A stretch of 7,979 nt of DNA from Deltaproteobacteria bacterium (GTDB taxonomy: Bacteria > Desulfobacterota > Binatia > Bin18), in assembly GCA_016200595.1 (NCBI GenBank), contig JACQEL010000064.1:1-7979 (forward strand), in the 5' to 3' direction. The translations under genes and the position numbers were made by a program. The notes beneath the pieces are model-generated. The model made no database searches. It saw only the letters and a list, made by a program, of their open reading frames with translations, and was not told the DNA's origin. This document shows, in pieces, positions 1 to 6,283 of the stretch. The first letter of the stretch is position 1. Every line of letters starts with the position of its first letter.

Positions 1-361
1 TTCGTCCCTGCCATCGTCTAAGTCCTTCTTTTGAACCGACCAGTCCAGTAAACGGTTCTTCTCCGTCATGATGAGCCAGGCAAGACAACATAAAAGCTGC
101 GTCCCTTCGTTGAAACGCTTCAACGAACCGAGCTCGCGATGTCGTGCCTACTTCATGCTTCGCATTCTCCACAGCCCAAGGATAAAAACTATAGTAACGC
201 GCATGCGATGTCTGCGTCGTGATGCCAGGCAGCATCGCATCGAGAATACGCTGGGGAACACGGGCCAAGCCAAGAGGATCTCGTCCAGTCCCCTCGATCT
301 CCCGGAGTGTTGTCCACGCTGGAAGTTTGATGGAAGGTACGGTGTCAGCGATTTTCTTCAT
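1..361 (-). CDS. Uncharacterised protein, N-terminal 120 residues (runs off left edge)
   Basis: On the minus strand an ATG at 361-359 opens a frame that stays open to the window edge: 120 codons with no stop. The first residues are MKKIADTVPSIKLPAWTTL. Residues about 29-62 form the best-conserved-looking block: PLGL, then LPGI, then HARYYSFYPW. The aromatic-rich ARYYSFYPW stretch reminds me of the N-terminus of uncharacterised bacterial and archaeal proteins often seen in accessory regions, but I cannot name the family and assign no function. In-frame upstream codons reach a TAG with no other ATG, so this is the first ATG. The Shine-Dalgarno before it is poor; a better purine-rich stretch lies about 70 nt upstream, before a 23-codon frame (416-345) that overlaps this start. 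The balanced composition and long open frame argue for a real gene. The plus-strand frame over the same bases looks like a shadow. Confidence 0.7.
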   Translation of the reverse strand, partial: MKKIADTVPSIKLPAWTTLREIEGTGRDPLGLARVPQRILDAMLPGITTQTSHARYYSFYPWAVENAKHEVGTTSRARFVEAFQRRDAAFMLSCLAHHDGEEPFTGLVGSKEGLRRWQGR

Positions 362-470
362 GGCTTGCCAGAGAGCATGGTGATGTCTGCAATGCTACTG
401 CTTCGACTCTTGGCATCTAGTTTTCCTTTCTTTCTTCGGCTCCTATTAGATCCCCTTTAAGCCAGAATTC

Positions 471-484
471 CCCATATCAAACTG
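471..484 (+). repeat. Left terminal inverted repeat of the IS1380-like element
   Basis: CCCATATCAAACTG here pairs with the reverse complement of 1559-1572 with one mismatch. It lies about 230 bp beyond the stop codon of the transposase remnant, on the 3' side of that gene, as expected for an IS terminus. Confidence 0.65.
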
Positions 485-712
485 CTTGTACCCCGAAGGG
501 GCGTCTATCCGTCCCGAACGCGACTCTAAGTGGATCCCTAACCGCGCCCAACTCTATCTCATGGGCTGGTGGATAGGCAAGAGTCACCGTGATGTCCCCT
601 CCAGTCGTCTCTGATCCCCTCTTTCCGCTCCAGACCCCAGTCTTCGACAGGTTCAGGCACACACCTATCCGTTTGACCGCCACCCCCATCGACTCTTTCA
701 AGGACCAAAAGG

Positions 713-1478
713 TCACCCTGACGCCAGACGCAAGCAGCCAATGCGCTCTAGCACCAACGCCCATATTTTCCTAGGCACAGCCGCTTCGGCCATCGGGAAG
801 ACCAGGCGCCAAGCATGCTTCACCAGCCTCGCCCCGGTCTTGAGCAGCTTGAGCTGCACCCTCTGCAGAGACCACTCCCTGACAGCCTTGGGCAACGTCA
901 GCCGCCGCAGGAAGTTGCCCAAGTTATAGGCGAGGAGGAAGAGTTGCAGGCGTGCCTGGTTAGCCACAAACCGATGACAGGACAGCTGCGTCCAGTGCAG
1001 GGCGTACTTGCCCTCCTTGATCCCTCGGCTGTCCCACGTCCATTGTAGAAGTGCACTACCCCCCAGGCAGGGTTGAGATGAGCTAGCCCTTCCACATTCT
1101 CCGCTTGGGTAAGCACCTCGGGCTCAAATCGGCTCAGGGTGTTGGGGCTGGCCGCCGGCTTCTCCGCGGCTTGGCGGCCAGTGACCGCATGCATAGCCGG
1201 GTCCGGAGCCAGCCGCTCGGCGTCGTTGGTATCCTCATAGCCCGCTAGACGGCTGTACACGGACTGGCGCAACAGTGGCACCAAGGAGTGTTGTCCGTTG
1301 CGTCCCGCCGGCTCTCTCGCGGGTAACGCGTCGCAGTCTCGGTCAATCCCAGGGCCTCGTCCAACTCGCGACATGCCAGCAGTCCGGCATCAGAAGTGAG
1401 CCTGGCACCGTGAAACTCCAGGCGTACTCGGGCATCGAAATGGACTCTGAGCGCGTGCCGTCTGTCTTCACCCATCAC
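713..1478 (-). pseudogene. IS1380-family transposase, internally deleted and frameshifted
   Basis: Three minus-strand fragments assemble into one decayed IS1380-type DDE transposase. The N-terminal piece starts with a GTG/ATG pair at 1478-1473 and contains LEFHGARLTSDAGLLACREL followed by DEALGLTETA. A frameshift near 1315 moves to a second frame with GRNGQHSLVPLLRQSV and SRLAGYEDTNDAERL, continuing through FEPEVLTQAENVEGLAHL. This runs directly into VVHFYNGRGTAEG, which belongs near the family's C-terminus. A second frameshift near 1025 leads to IKEGKYALHWTQLSCHRF and NQARLQLFLLAYNLGNFLRRL, ending at a TGA at 713-715. About 255 residues are represented, against roughly 430-450 in intact members. 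The lost middle part would carry the central catalytic acidic residues, so the product cannot be an active transposase. The family call is from recognised motifs. Confidence 0.85.
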
Positions 1479-1558
1479 GTGTCTCCCAAGCTGCTCTCAC
1501 ACTGTCGTGAATCTCTATTTACTGCAGGAGGTTAATACACCACAAGTTCACAGGGTGC

Positions 1559-1572
1559 CACTTTGATATGGG
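1559..1572 (-). repeat. Right terminal inverted repeat of the IS1380-like element
   Basis: CACTTTGATATGGG is the inverted partner of 471-484 (13 of 14 bases). It lies about 80 bp upstream of the transposase start. Its last bases contain the ATG at 1568-1570 that opens the adjoining DUF5615 remnant, so that gene is cut at the IS boundary. Confidence 0.65.
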
Positions 1573-1804
1573 AAATGCGGGTTTAGAGTGGGTTGCTGCG
1601 AACAACCGTATCCTATTGACTCATGACCGAGCGACCATGCCCAACTTTGCACACACTCGAGTCGTCGGTGGGCAACCGATGCCCGAAGTCTTTGTCCTGC
1701 ATGATCGCATGTTGGTCCGGCAGGCTATTGATGAGTTGCTCCTGATTGAAGCCGACAGTGAACAGGAGGAGTGGGCCGGTTTGGTGGTGTATTTGCCTTT
1801 GTGA
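1568..1804 (+). pseudogene. DUF5615 / PIN-like family protein, N-terminally truncated
   Basis: The 78-codon frame matches the C-terminal two-thirds of DUF5615 (PIN-like, Mut7-C-related) proteins. It shows LEWVAANNRILLTHDRATM (residues 6-24), a PMPEVFVL segment, a QAIDELLLI helix and the ending WAGLVVYLPL. Full members are usually about 110-120 residues and begin with an LLADENF-type strand carrying the first conserved acidic residue; that strand is absent. The only available ATG (1568) lies inside the inverted repeat of the neighbouring IS1380-like element. The upstream in-frame extension to a stop at 1508 has no resemblance to the missing N-terminus. I infer that IS insertion or an IS-associated deletion removed the 5' end. 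DUF5615 proteins are proposed PIN-like nucleases, often paired with a small DUF433 partner; no partner is seen here. If translated at all, the product lacks part of the putative active site. Confidence 0.72.
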
Positions 1805-1951
1805 TCTGGGTTTGGCCTTCCAAGGGGCTGTTTGGATCGAGTAACGCAGGGCAGGTTGAGCCGAGCTAAACCCAACGCTAAATCAGACCATAAGACATTA
1901 GCACAGAGCCGCACTATTTGAGCGAACCCCACTCCCGTTAGGATGTAGTAA
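1805..1951. other. Intergenic stretch, nothing recognised
   Basis: These 147 bp lie between the truncated DUF5615 gene and the left end of the intact IS. I see no coding frame, hairpin terminator or repeat that I can support. Confidence 0.5.
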
Positions 1952-1964
1952 CTCACCTTACGCG
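1952..1964 (+). repeat. Left terminal inverted repeat of the intact IS
   Basis: CTCACCTTACGCG is an exact reverse complement of 3063-3075. It starts 44 bp before the transposase ATG. Confidence 0.85.
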
Positions 1965-1995
1965 ATAGGGGCGAAAAAGGTGTAAACTTGCTGGT

Positions 1996-3069
1996 ATGAA
2001 AGCACAACGGATAGCCGATTTGTATTCCGATTACTTGCTGGCGTCGTTTGGGGCGACCACAGCGACGGGGCTGAGCGACCTGCTGGAGGGGGAAGTCAGC
2101 CACGATCAAGTAACCCGGTACTTGGCCGGCACGAAGAAAACCGCGAGCGATCTGTGGCGGACCGTCAAGCCGTTGGTCCGGGAAGTGCAAGCCGAGGCCG
2201 GGGTGTTGATCATTGACGACTCGATTGAGGAGAAGCCGTACACTGACGAGAACGCTATTATCTGTTGGCATTATGACCACTCCAAGGATCGGCTGCTCAA
2301 AGGGATCAACTTCCTGACGGCCTTGTATAACAGCCGAGGGGTGAGTGTGCCGGTGGGCTTCCACTTGGTGGCCAAGACCGAGACGTATACCGACCCCAAG
2401 ACACAGCAGGAGAAACGGCGCAGTCCGGTATCCAAGAATGCGGTAGGTCAGGAACTGATCAAACAGGCGGTGCGCAATCGCATTCCCTTTCGCTTTGTTC
2501 TCTTCGATGGGTGGTTTGCCTCGGCAGAAACCATGCTCTTTATCAAACACAAACAGCACCGCGACTTTATTTGTCCCCTGAAAACCAATCGTAAAGTCGC
2601 CCTGAGCAAGGCCGACAAGCAGCAGGGCCGCTATGTCAGAGTGGACACTCTGGAACTGGAAGCGCAGGCCAGGCGGGAAATCTATCTCGAAGGAGTGGAC
2701 TTCCCGCTCGTGCTGGTCAAACAAGTCTTCACAAACGAAGACGGCAGCGTGGGCATTCGTTATCTGGTCTGCAGTGATACCACCTTGTCCTTCGACGACG
2801 TGACCACGACCTATCACAAACGGTGGGGAGTGGAATGTTATCATAAGTCGCTTAAACAGAATGTCTCGTTAGCCAAGTCGCCCACGCAAACCGTCACCAC
2901 CCAAACCAATCATTTCTTCGCCGCCTTGTGTGGCTTTATCAAATTGGAGCGGTTAAAAATGAAGACGCAGCTGAATCATTTTACGCTCAAGTCCAAACTC
3001 TATCTCAATGCCCTCCACTCGGCGTTCGCTACCTTACGGGCACTCACGCCTGTACAGGGCTCCGCGTAA
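1996..3069 (+). CDS. IS701/IS4-like DDE transposase
   Basis: This 357-residue protein appears full length. It belongs to the IS4-superfamily transposases with a DDE catalytic triad; the begin-to-end pattern (LYSDYLLASFGATTATGLS, then DDSIEEKPYTDEN) is a widely distributed type that I would place near IS701. Candidate catalytic residues are D74 or D75 in LIIDDSIEEKP, D171 in VLFDGWFAS, and E280. The last sits in a canonical Y-(2)R-(3)E-(6)K signature, Y273-R276-E280-K287, in YHKRWGVECYHKSLKQ. The C-terminal segment NHFFAALCGFIKLERLKM is typical of the family. The start is the first ATG inside the left inverted repeat and matches the usual N-terminus; no strong Shine-Dalgarno is visible. All expected motifs are intact, so it may still be active. 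The exact subfamily name is uncertain. Confidence 0.88.
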   Translation: MKAQRIADLYSDYLLASFGATTATGLSDLLEGEVSHDQVTRYLAGTKKTASDLWRTVKPLVREVQAEAGVLIIDDSIEEKPYTDENAIICWHYDHSKDRLLKGINFLTALYNSRGVSVPVGFHLVAKTETYTDPKTQQEKRRSPVSKNAVGQELIKQAVRNRIPFRFVLFDGWFASAETMLFIKHKQHRDFICPLKTNRKVALSKADKQQGRYVRVDTLELEAQARREIYLEGVDFPLVLVKQVFTNEDGSVGIRYLVCSDTTLSFDDVTTTYHKRWGVECYHKSLKQNVSLAKSPTQTVTTQTNHFFAALCGFIKLERLKMKTQLNHFTLKSKLYLNALHSAFATLRALTPVQGSA

Positions 3070-3075
3070 GGTGAG
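3063..3075 (-). repeat. Right terminal inverted repeat of the intact IS
   Basis: CGCGTAAGGTGAG is the exact inverted copy of 1952-1964. The transposase stop codon TAA (3067-3069) lies inside this repeat, so the coding region runs into the IS terminus. Confidence 0.85.
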
Positions 3076-3137
3076 GTATTAAATTGCGTTGTCGTCGAAG
3101 GTGACTTCCTCTATCCTTGCTTATCTGCTCCCTCTTC

Positions 3138-4291
3138 CTACCTCGTCTCCCCCCGCTCAAGTACGATCAAGCCAGACGGATCGCGGAACAAGCGCACGTC
3201 ATCACTCCCGAAGCCAACGCCAACTTCGGTGCCTGCCGGAATCACGTTGAAGCGGTCCACGATGACTTCGTGCAGTTTGACCCCAGCGCCGATTTCGGCA
3301 TAGTCCATAATGACCGACTCCACAACCTCCGCTCCCTTGCCGATCCGTACGCCACGGCCCAGGACCGAGCGCACGACTCGCCCCCCCTCGAGTCGGCAGC
3401 CCTCACCAATCAGCGAATCACTCACCTCGCCGGCAACCACGTGGGCCGGCGGACCATCGTACACCGAACCGAAGATCGGCCACTCCGTGTTCTGCAGATC
3501 AAATGCTGGTGTTGATCCTAAGAGATCTAGGTGCGCTTCCCAATATGTCCGCAACGTCCCGACATCGCGCCAATACGCTGCCGAGGAAAAAGTTCCGGAA
3601 TAATCGTGCGACCAAAATCATGCTCGGTGCTGCGGCGGGAGTCTTCCAGTAAGGACTCCATCAAGAGTTCGGCGTTAAAGAGATAGTTGCCCATGGACGA
3701 ATAGGCCAGCGTAGGATTCCCAGGCATCGATGGGGGATTTTTCGGTTTCTCTTCAAAGCCAATAATGCGTTGGTCGTCGTCCACGGCGATGACACCAAAA
3801 CTGCTGGCCTCAGCGATCGGCACCGGCAGCGCCGCTACGGTGATTTCCGCATTGTTTTCCAGATGGAAAGCCACCATCTGGTTGAGGTCCATGCGGTAGA
3901 TGTGGTCGGCGCCAAACACCGCCACCAGTGTGGGGCGGAAGTCGCGGATCAAGTTGAGATTCTGATAGACCGCGTCCGCTGTCCCTTGATACCAACTCTC
4001 TCCCCAGCGCTGCTGCGGCGGAACCGTGGTAATGAACGTGCCAGTGAGACCACCACCAATCCGCCAGCGCCAGGTGGACCGCAGGTGCTCGATCAACGAC
4101 TGCGACTTATACTGGACCAGTACGTACACGGCGTAGATAGCCGAATTAATAAAATTGGAGAGCACGAAGTCGACGATGCGATGTTTCCCGGCAAACGGGA
4201 CCGCCGGTTTGCTGCGCGCCTTGGTGAGCGGGAACAGGCGGTCTCCTCGTCCTCCTGCCAGAATCATACCGAGAATGCGGGGTTGACGCAT
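3138..4291 (-). pseudogene. glgC: Glucose-1-phosphate adenylyltransferase (ADP-glucose pyrophosphorylase), frameshifted
   Basis: GlgC makes ADP-glucose from glucose-1-phosphate and ATP. The N-terminal fragment (4291 to 3527) begins at an ATG 14 nt after the GH57 stop. It carries the nucleotide-binding GGRGDRLFPLT (13-23), KPAVPFAGKHRIVDF (28-42), WYQGTADAVYQN (100-111), GADHIYRMD (127-135) and FEEKP with K182. After EHDFGRTIIPELFPRQ it leaves frame near 3578 and stops at 3527. The C-terminal part resumes in another frame with YWRDVGTLRTYWEAHLDLL and continues through a left-handed beta-helix of hexapeptide-like repeats (DSLIGEGCRL, RSVLGRGVRIG, ESVIMDYAEIG) to a TAG at 3138. Intact GlgC has roughly 20 more residues between HDFG...PR and YWRDVGT. 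The lesion is therefore a deletion of a length not divisible by three, not a simple one-base error. Each half is otherwise well conserved, so the break looks recent. A sequencing or assembly fault cannot be excluded. Confidence 0.88.
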
Positions 4292-4305
4292 AAAATCACT
4301 CTTAG

Positions 4306-6003
4306 TTACTCGAAGAGCACCTGCTCCATTTTGGCGAACAGAAAATCCTGCTGTTCTTTACTCGCCAGATACATCCAATCATCCTGTTCTAAATGCCCCT
4401 GCTCGCGCACGCGCTGAGCGATTTGCAACAGACGTTTAAAGTCTGAGTAATGGGTGGTGAACCGCTGCTCAGCATAATCGCGCGCGGTCCAACTGGTAAT
4501 GAGGAACTGCCAATCCGAAGCTTGCATGAGGAGTAACTCGCGAGCCGCCTGGCAAAGCACGCGGTTGAGGGGACTCTGCGGCACATTTGGACAGTCATGT
4601 ACGAGTGTCCAGAATTGATTCTCGCTGTCGTAGAGGCGCTCCCAGGTCCACGCCGTATCATCATTCAGCCAGGTACGATGGTCTCCACCTTCTCCCCAGG
4701 ACCCTTCAGGCAGGGTGACGGTCTTTTGCGGCGGATGCTGAGCGAGGTAGGCACTACACTGCACGGTTTCGATCCCCTGTCGGACCAGTTCGGGGTAAAG
4801 GAAGCCAAGCCATTGTGGTCCTTCATGCCACCAATGACCAAGGAGTTCAGCATCATACGGCGCACAGACTACCCCAGGGGTTCCCTGAGTTTGCTGGCGC
4901 TGGAGGACTCCGGTCATCAGCGTCGCAAAATGGCGGGCATGTTCCTGGGCTCGTTCCCGTGCCCGCTCGGGCACGTAAAGGGCCTTGATAGCAAAATCGC
5001 CTTTATCGCTTACCCGCCAGAGATGCAGTCCACCAGGCAAGTGTTGTTTATAAAAATCCAGATACCAGGGGTCCCCAGGGTAGCCGCGCTCACGGCTCCA
5101 TACTTGTTGGGCGCTCTCAGGATCGCGGAAAAATACGGCAGCTTCTCCTGTGCCCCCGTGAGACACCACGCGGTAGATTTCCCGAAGAGAAGTATCGGCT
5201 CGCTGCGGCCACCCCGCGCGCGTGGTCTCCCGGAGGTTCGCGAGTTGGGGGAAGTAATCGTTGTAGGGCGGCAGCGCCCGCCCTCCCGCCACGAACTGAC
5301 TGTCAGCGAAGAAAAACTGCAGTCCATATTCAGCCAGACATTCCTCCAGCCCGTGACGCAAGGTGCGGTATTGTTGACGATTCGGTCCGACCGGCGGGAG
5401 CCAATGATACCGCGGGCGATAGGCGCACTCTGGCAACCAGACCCCGCGAGGTCGATCACCAAAGTAAGCCTCATGCGTCAGCACGGCCAGGCGTAACTGT
5501 AAGTGTACACTCTCGTCGCGGCTCAGGAGCGGCAAGTACCCATGTGTCGCGGCACTGGTGACGATCTCGAGTTGCCCTTGCTCCCTCAGTTCGCGGAAAG
5601 CGCCCAGGACATTACCCCCAAGAGCGTGCAGAAGATCAAGGGCCTCATGGTAAAACCTGCCCCAATAGTCGGTCAGCGCCGCCAGTTCGTCCTGATGGGT
5701 GAGACGAAAATGCGCACCATCCTCAGCACACGCGTGTAGGCGCGCATCGAGAAAAACTTGCAGTTCCTCCTGTAACAACGGACTGGCAAGTTGTTCGCAC
5801 AAAACCGGCGAGAGGCTCAGCGTCAATTGTGGAGAGAAGCCGCGCTCAGTCAGAGTCCGGAGCGTGTGTAACAGCGGCAGATAACATTCGACGACCGCTT
5901 CGCACAACCAATCACTCCCGTGCGGCCAGCGGCTATATCCCAGGACAAAAGGCTGGTGTGCATGGAGGACCAAAGCGAATGAGCCTACGGTCGCTGAACC
6001 CAT
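4306..6003 (-). CDS. GH57 alpha-1,4-glucan branching enzyme
   Basis: This cytoplasmic enzyme likely cuts and rejoins alpha-1,4-glucan chains to form alpha-1,6 branches on the polymer made by the neighbouring glycogen synthase. The 565-residue protein shows the GH57 conserved regions in order: HAHQPF (14-19), EIVTSAATHGYLPLL (146-160), WLPECAY (189-195) with probable nucleophile E192, and APYDAELLGHWW (381-392) with probable acid/base D384. LPEGSWGEGGDHRTWLN follows at 431-447, then the C-terminal helical domain with SDWQFLITSWTARDYAEQRF. This set and length fit the branching-enzyme subgroup (TK1436, TTHA1902 type) rather than GH57 amylases. I chose the ATG at 6003 because family members start a few residues before FALVLHAH; an in-frame TTG at 6039 would add 12 residues. 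No strong Shine-Dalgarno is visible. It stops 14 nt before glgC, and no GH13 GlgB is in the window. It appears intact. Confidence 0.88.
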   Translation of the reverse strand: MGSATVGSFALVLHAHQPFVLGYSRWPHGSDWLCEAVVECYLPLLHTLRTLTERGFSPQLTLSLSPVLCEQLASPLLQEELQVFLDARLHACAEDGAHFRLTHQDELAALTDYWGRFYHEALDLLHALGGNVLGAFRELREQGQLEIVTSAATHGYLPLLSRDESVHLQLRLAVLTHEAYFGDRPRGVWLPECAYRPRYHWLPPVGPNRQQYRTLRHGLEECLAEYGLQFFFADSQFVAGGRALPPYNDYFPQLANLRETTRAGWPQRADTSLREIYRVVSHGGTGEAAVFFRDPESAQQVWSRERGYPGDPWYLDFYKQHLPGGLHLWRVSDKGDFAIKALYVPERARERAQEHARHFATLMTGVLQRQQTQGTPGVVCAPYDAELLGHWWHEGPQWLGFLYPELVRQGIETVQCSAYLAQHPPQKTVTLPEGSWGEGGDHRTWLNDDTAWTWERLYDSENQFWTLVHDCPNVPQSPLNRVLCQAARELLLMQASDWQFLITSWTARDYAEQRFTTHYSDFKRLLQIAQRVREQGHLEQDDWMYLASKEQQDFLFAKMEQVLFE

Positions 6004-6056
6004 AGTCTTTGTTCTAGCAGAGAGCAACAACGCAGACAAACGGCCTTAACCAGCAG

Positions 6057-6246
6057 TAGCAGTGCAATTTGTACGCAAATGAGGAGCACCTGTCATGCTG
6101 AGCCGGAGCAGCGCGGAGGCGAAGAATCTCGCCATCCGTCTGGCGTTTCATGAGATTCTTCGGCCGGAATTTATCCTGAGCGGAGTCGAAGGAGCCTCAG
6201 AATGACAACCCCATGCTGGCTTCTGGCGACTGAAATTGCACCTCTA
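6057..6246. repeat. Possible MITE-like element with nested inverted repeats
   Basis: TAGCAGTGCAATTT at 6057-6070 and the reverse complement of 6233-6246 (TAGAGGTGCAATTT) agree at 12 of 14 positions, including a perfect 9-bp core. The outermost bases on both sides are TA, which could be a TA target duplication of the IS630/mariner style. The 190-bp span contains no coding frame and encloses a separate palindromic element at 6091-6206. It occupies most of the gap between glgA and the GH57 gene. That this is a mobile element is inference; the inverted repeat itself is directly visible. Confidence 0.45.
6091..6206. repeat. Intergenic palindromic repeat (TGTCAT...ATGACA)
   Basis: The outer arms TGTCATGCTGAG (6091-6102) and the reverse complement of 6195-6206 (TGTCATTCTGAG) match except at one base. 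The inner arms CGAAGAATCTC (6120-6130) and GAGATTCTTCG (6152-6162) are perfectly complementary around a 21-base loop. The right arm also carries CCTGAGCGGAGTCGAAGG. Sequences of this form (CTGAGC...CGAAGAATCTC) recur in intergenic regions of many environmental bacterial genomes. A transcript would fold into a long stem, which could stabilise mRNA ends or attenuate read-through from glgA into the GH57 gene. No T-run follows, so it is not a standard terminator. Function is inferred. Confidence 0.75.
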
Positions 6247-6283
6247 CCTAGCCGCGACTAAGGGCCTGAGGGGCAAATTTATC

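Larger units (their letters stand above)
471..1572 (-). mobile_element. Degenerate IS1380-family insertion sequence with internal deletion
   Basis: The element is bounded by inverted repeats: CCCATATCAAACTG at 471-484 and its near-exact reverse complement, CACTTTGATATGGG, at 1559-1572 (13 of 14 bases match; the match may extend outward to 467 and 1576 with one further mismatch). Between them is the decayed transposase 713-1478. The span is about 1.1 kb, while family members are usually about 1.6-1.7 kb; the missing length fits the internal deletion in the transposase. I see no convincing target-site duplication: the flanks are ATTC on the left and AAAT on the right. One flank has therefore probably been rearranged. 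The 471-712 part is non-coding sequence downstream of the transposase and shows no gene. Family assignment comes from the transposase; the exact ends are inferred from the repeats. Confidence 0.72.
1952..3075 (+). mobile_element. Complete insertion sequence, IS701/IS4-superfamily type
   Basis: The element is delimited by a perfect 13-bp terminal inverted repeat: CTCACCTTACGCG at 1952-1964 and CGCGTAAGGTGAG at 3063-3075. It is 1,124 bp long and holds one transposase gene that fills nearly the whole span. The flanking tetranucleotides GTAA (1948-1951) and GTAT (3076-3079) agree at three of four positions, so a target duplication is possible but unproven. It has no internal stop or frameshift, unlike the IS1380-like remnant beside it, which suggests a more recent arrival. 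It sits between the decayed accessory stretch and the 3' end of the glycogen cluster. Confidence 0.85.

Noticed and set aside
68..460. A 130-codon plus-strand frame
   Set aside because: It overlaps the minus-strand partial gene, whose motif-like sequence is more protein-like; this frame has no recognisable features.
491..501. CCCCGAAGGGG hairpin as a terminator
   Set aside because: The stem is only 4 bp and no T-run follows on either strand.
642..658. CTTCGACAGGTTCAGGC, resembling a common dispersed repeat core
   Set aside because: Only one copy is visible, with no partner arm, so no repeat can be defined here.
477..764. A 95-codon minus-strand frame downstream of the IS1380 transposase
   Set aside because: It has no recognisable motif and lies in the non-coding 3' part of the IS, overlapping the true transposase C-terminus in another frame.
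1621..2844. A 407-codon open frame on the minus strand opposite the transposase
   Set aside because: It lies antisense to the well-supported DDE transposase and DUF5615 remnant, has no recognisable domain, and has the composition of a frame mirrored from a real gene.
1948..3079. GTAA/GTAT as a target-site duplication of the intact IS
   Set aside because: The two tetranucleotides differ at one position, so it is mentioned only as a possibility.
3770..4417. A 215-codon plus-strand frame
   Set aside because: It is antisense to the glgC N-terminal half and the end of the GH57 gene, and its arginine/histidine-rich product looks like a shadow.
4597..5496. A 299-codon plus-strand frame
   Set aside because: It is fully antisense to the GH57 gene, which has all its family motifs; the plus-strand product resembles nothing known.
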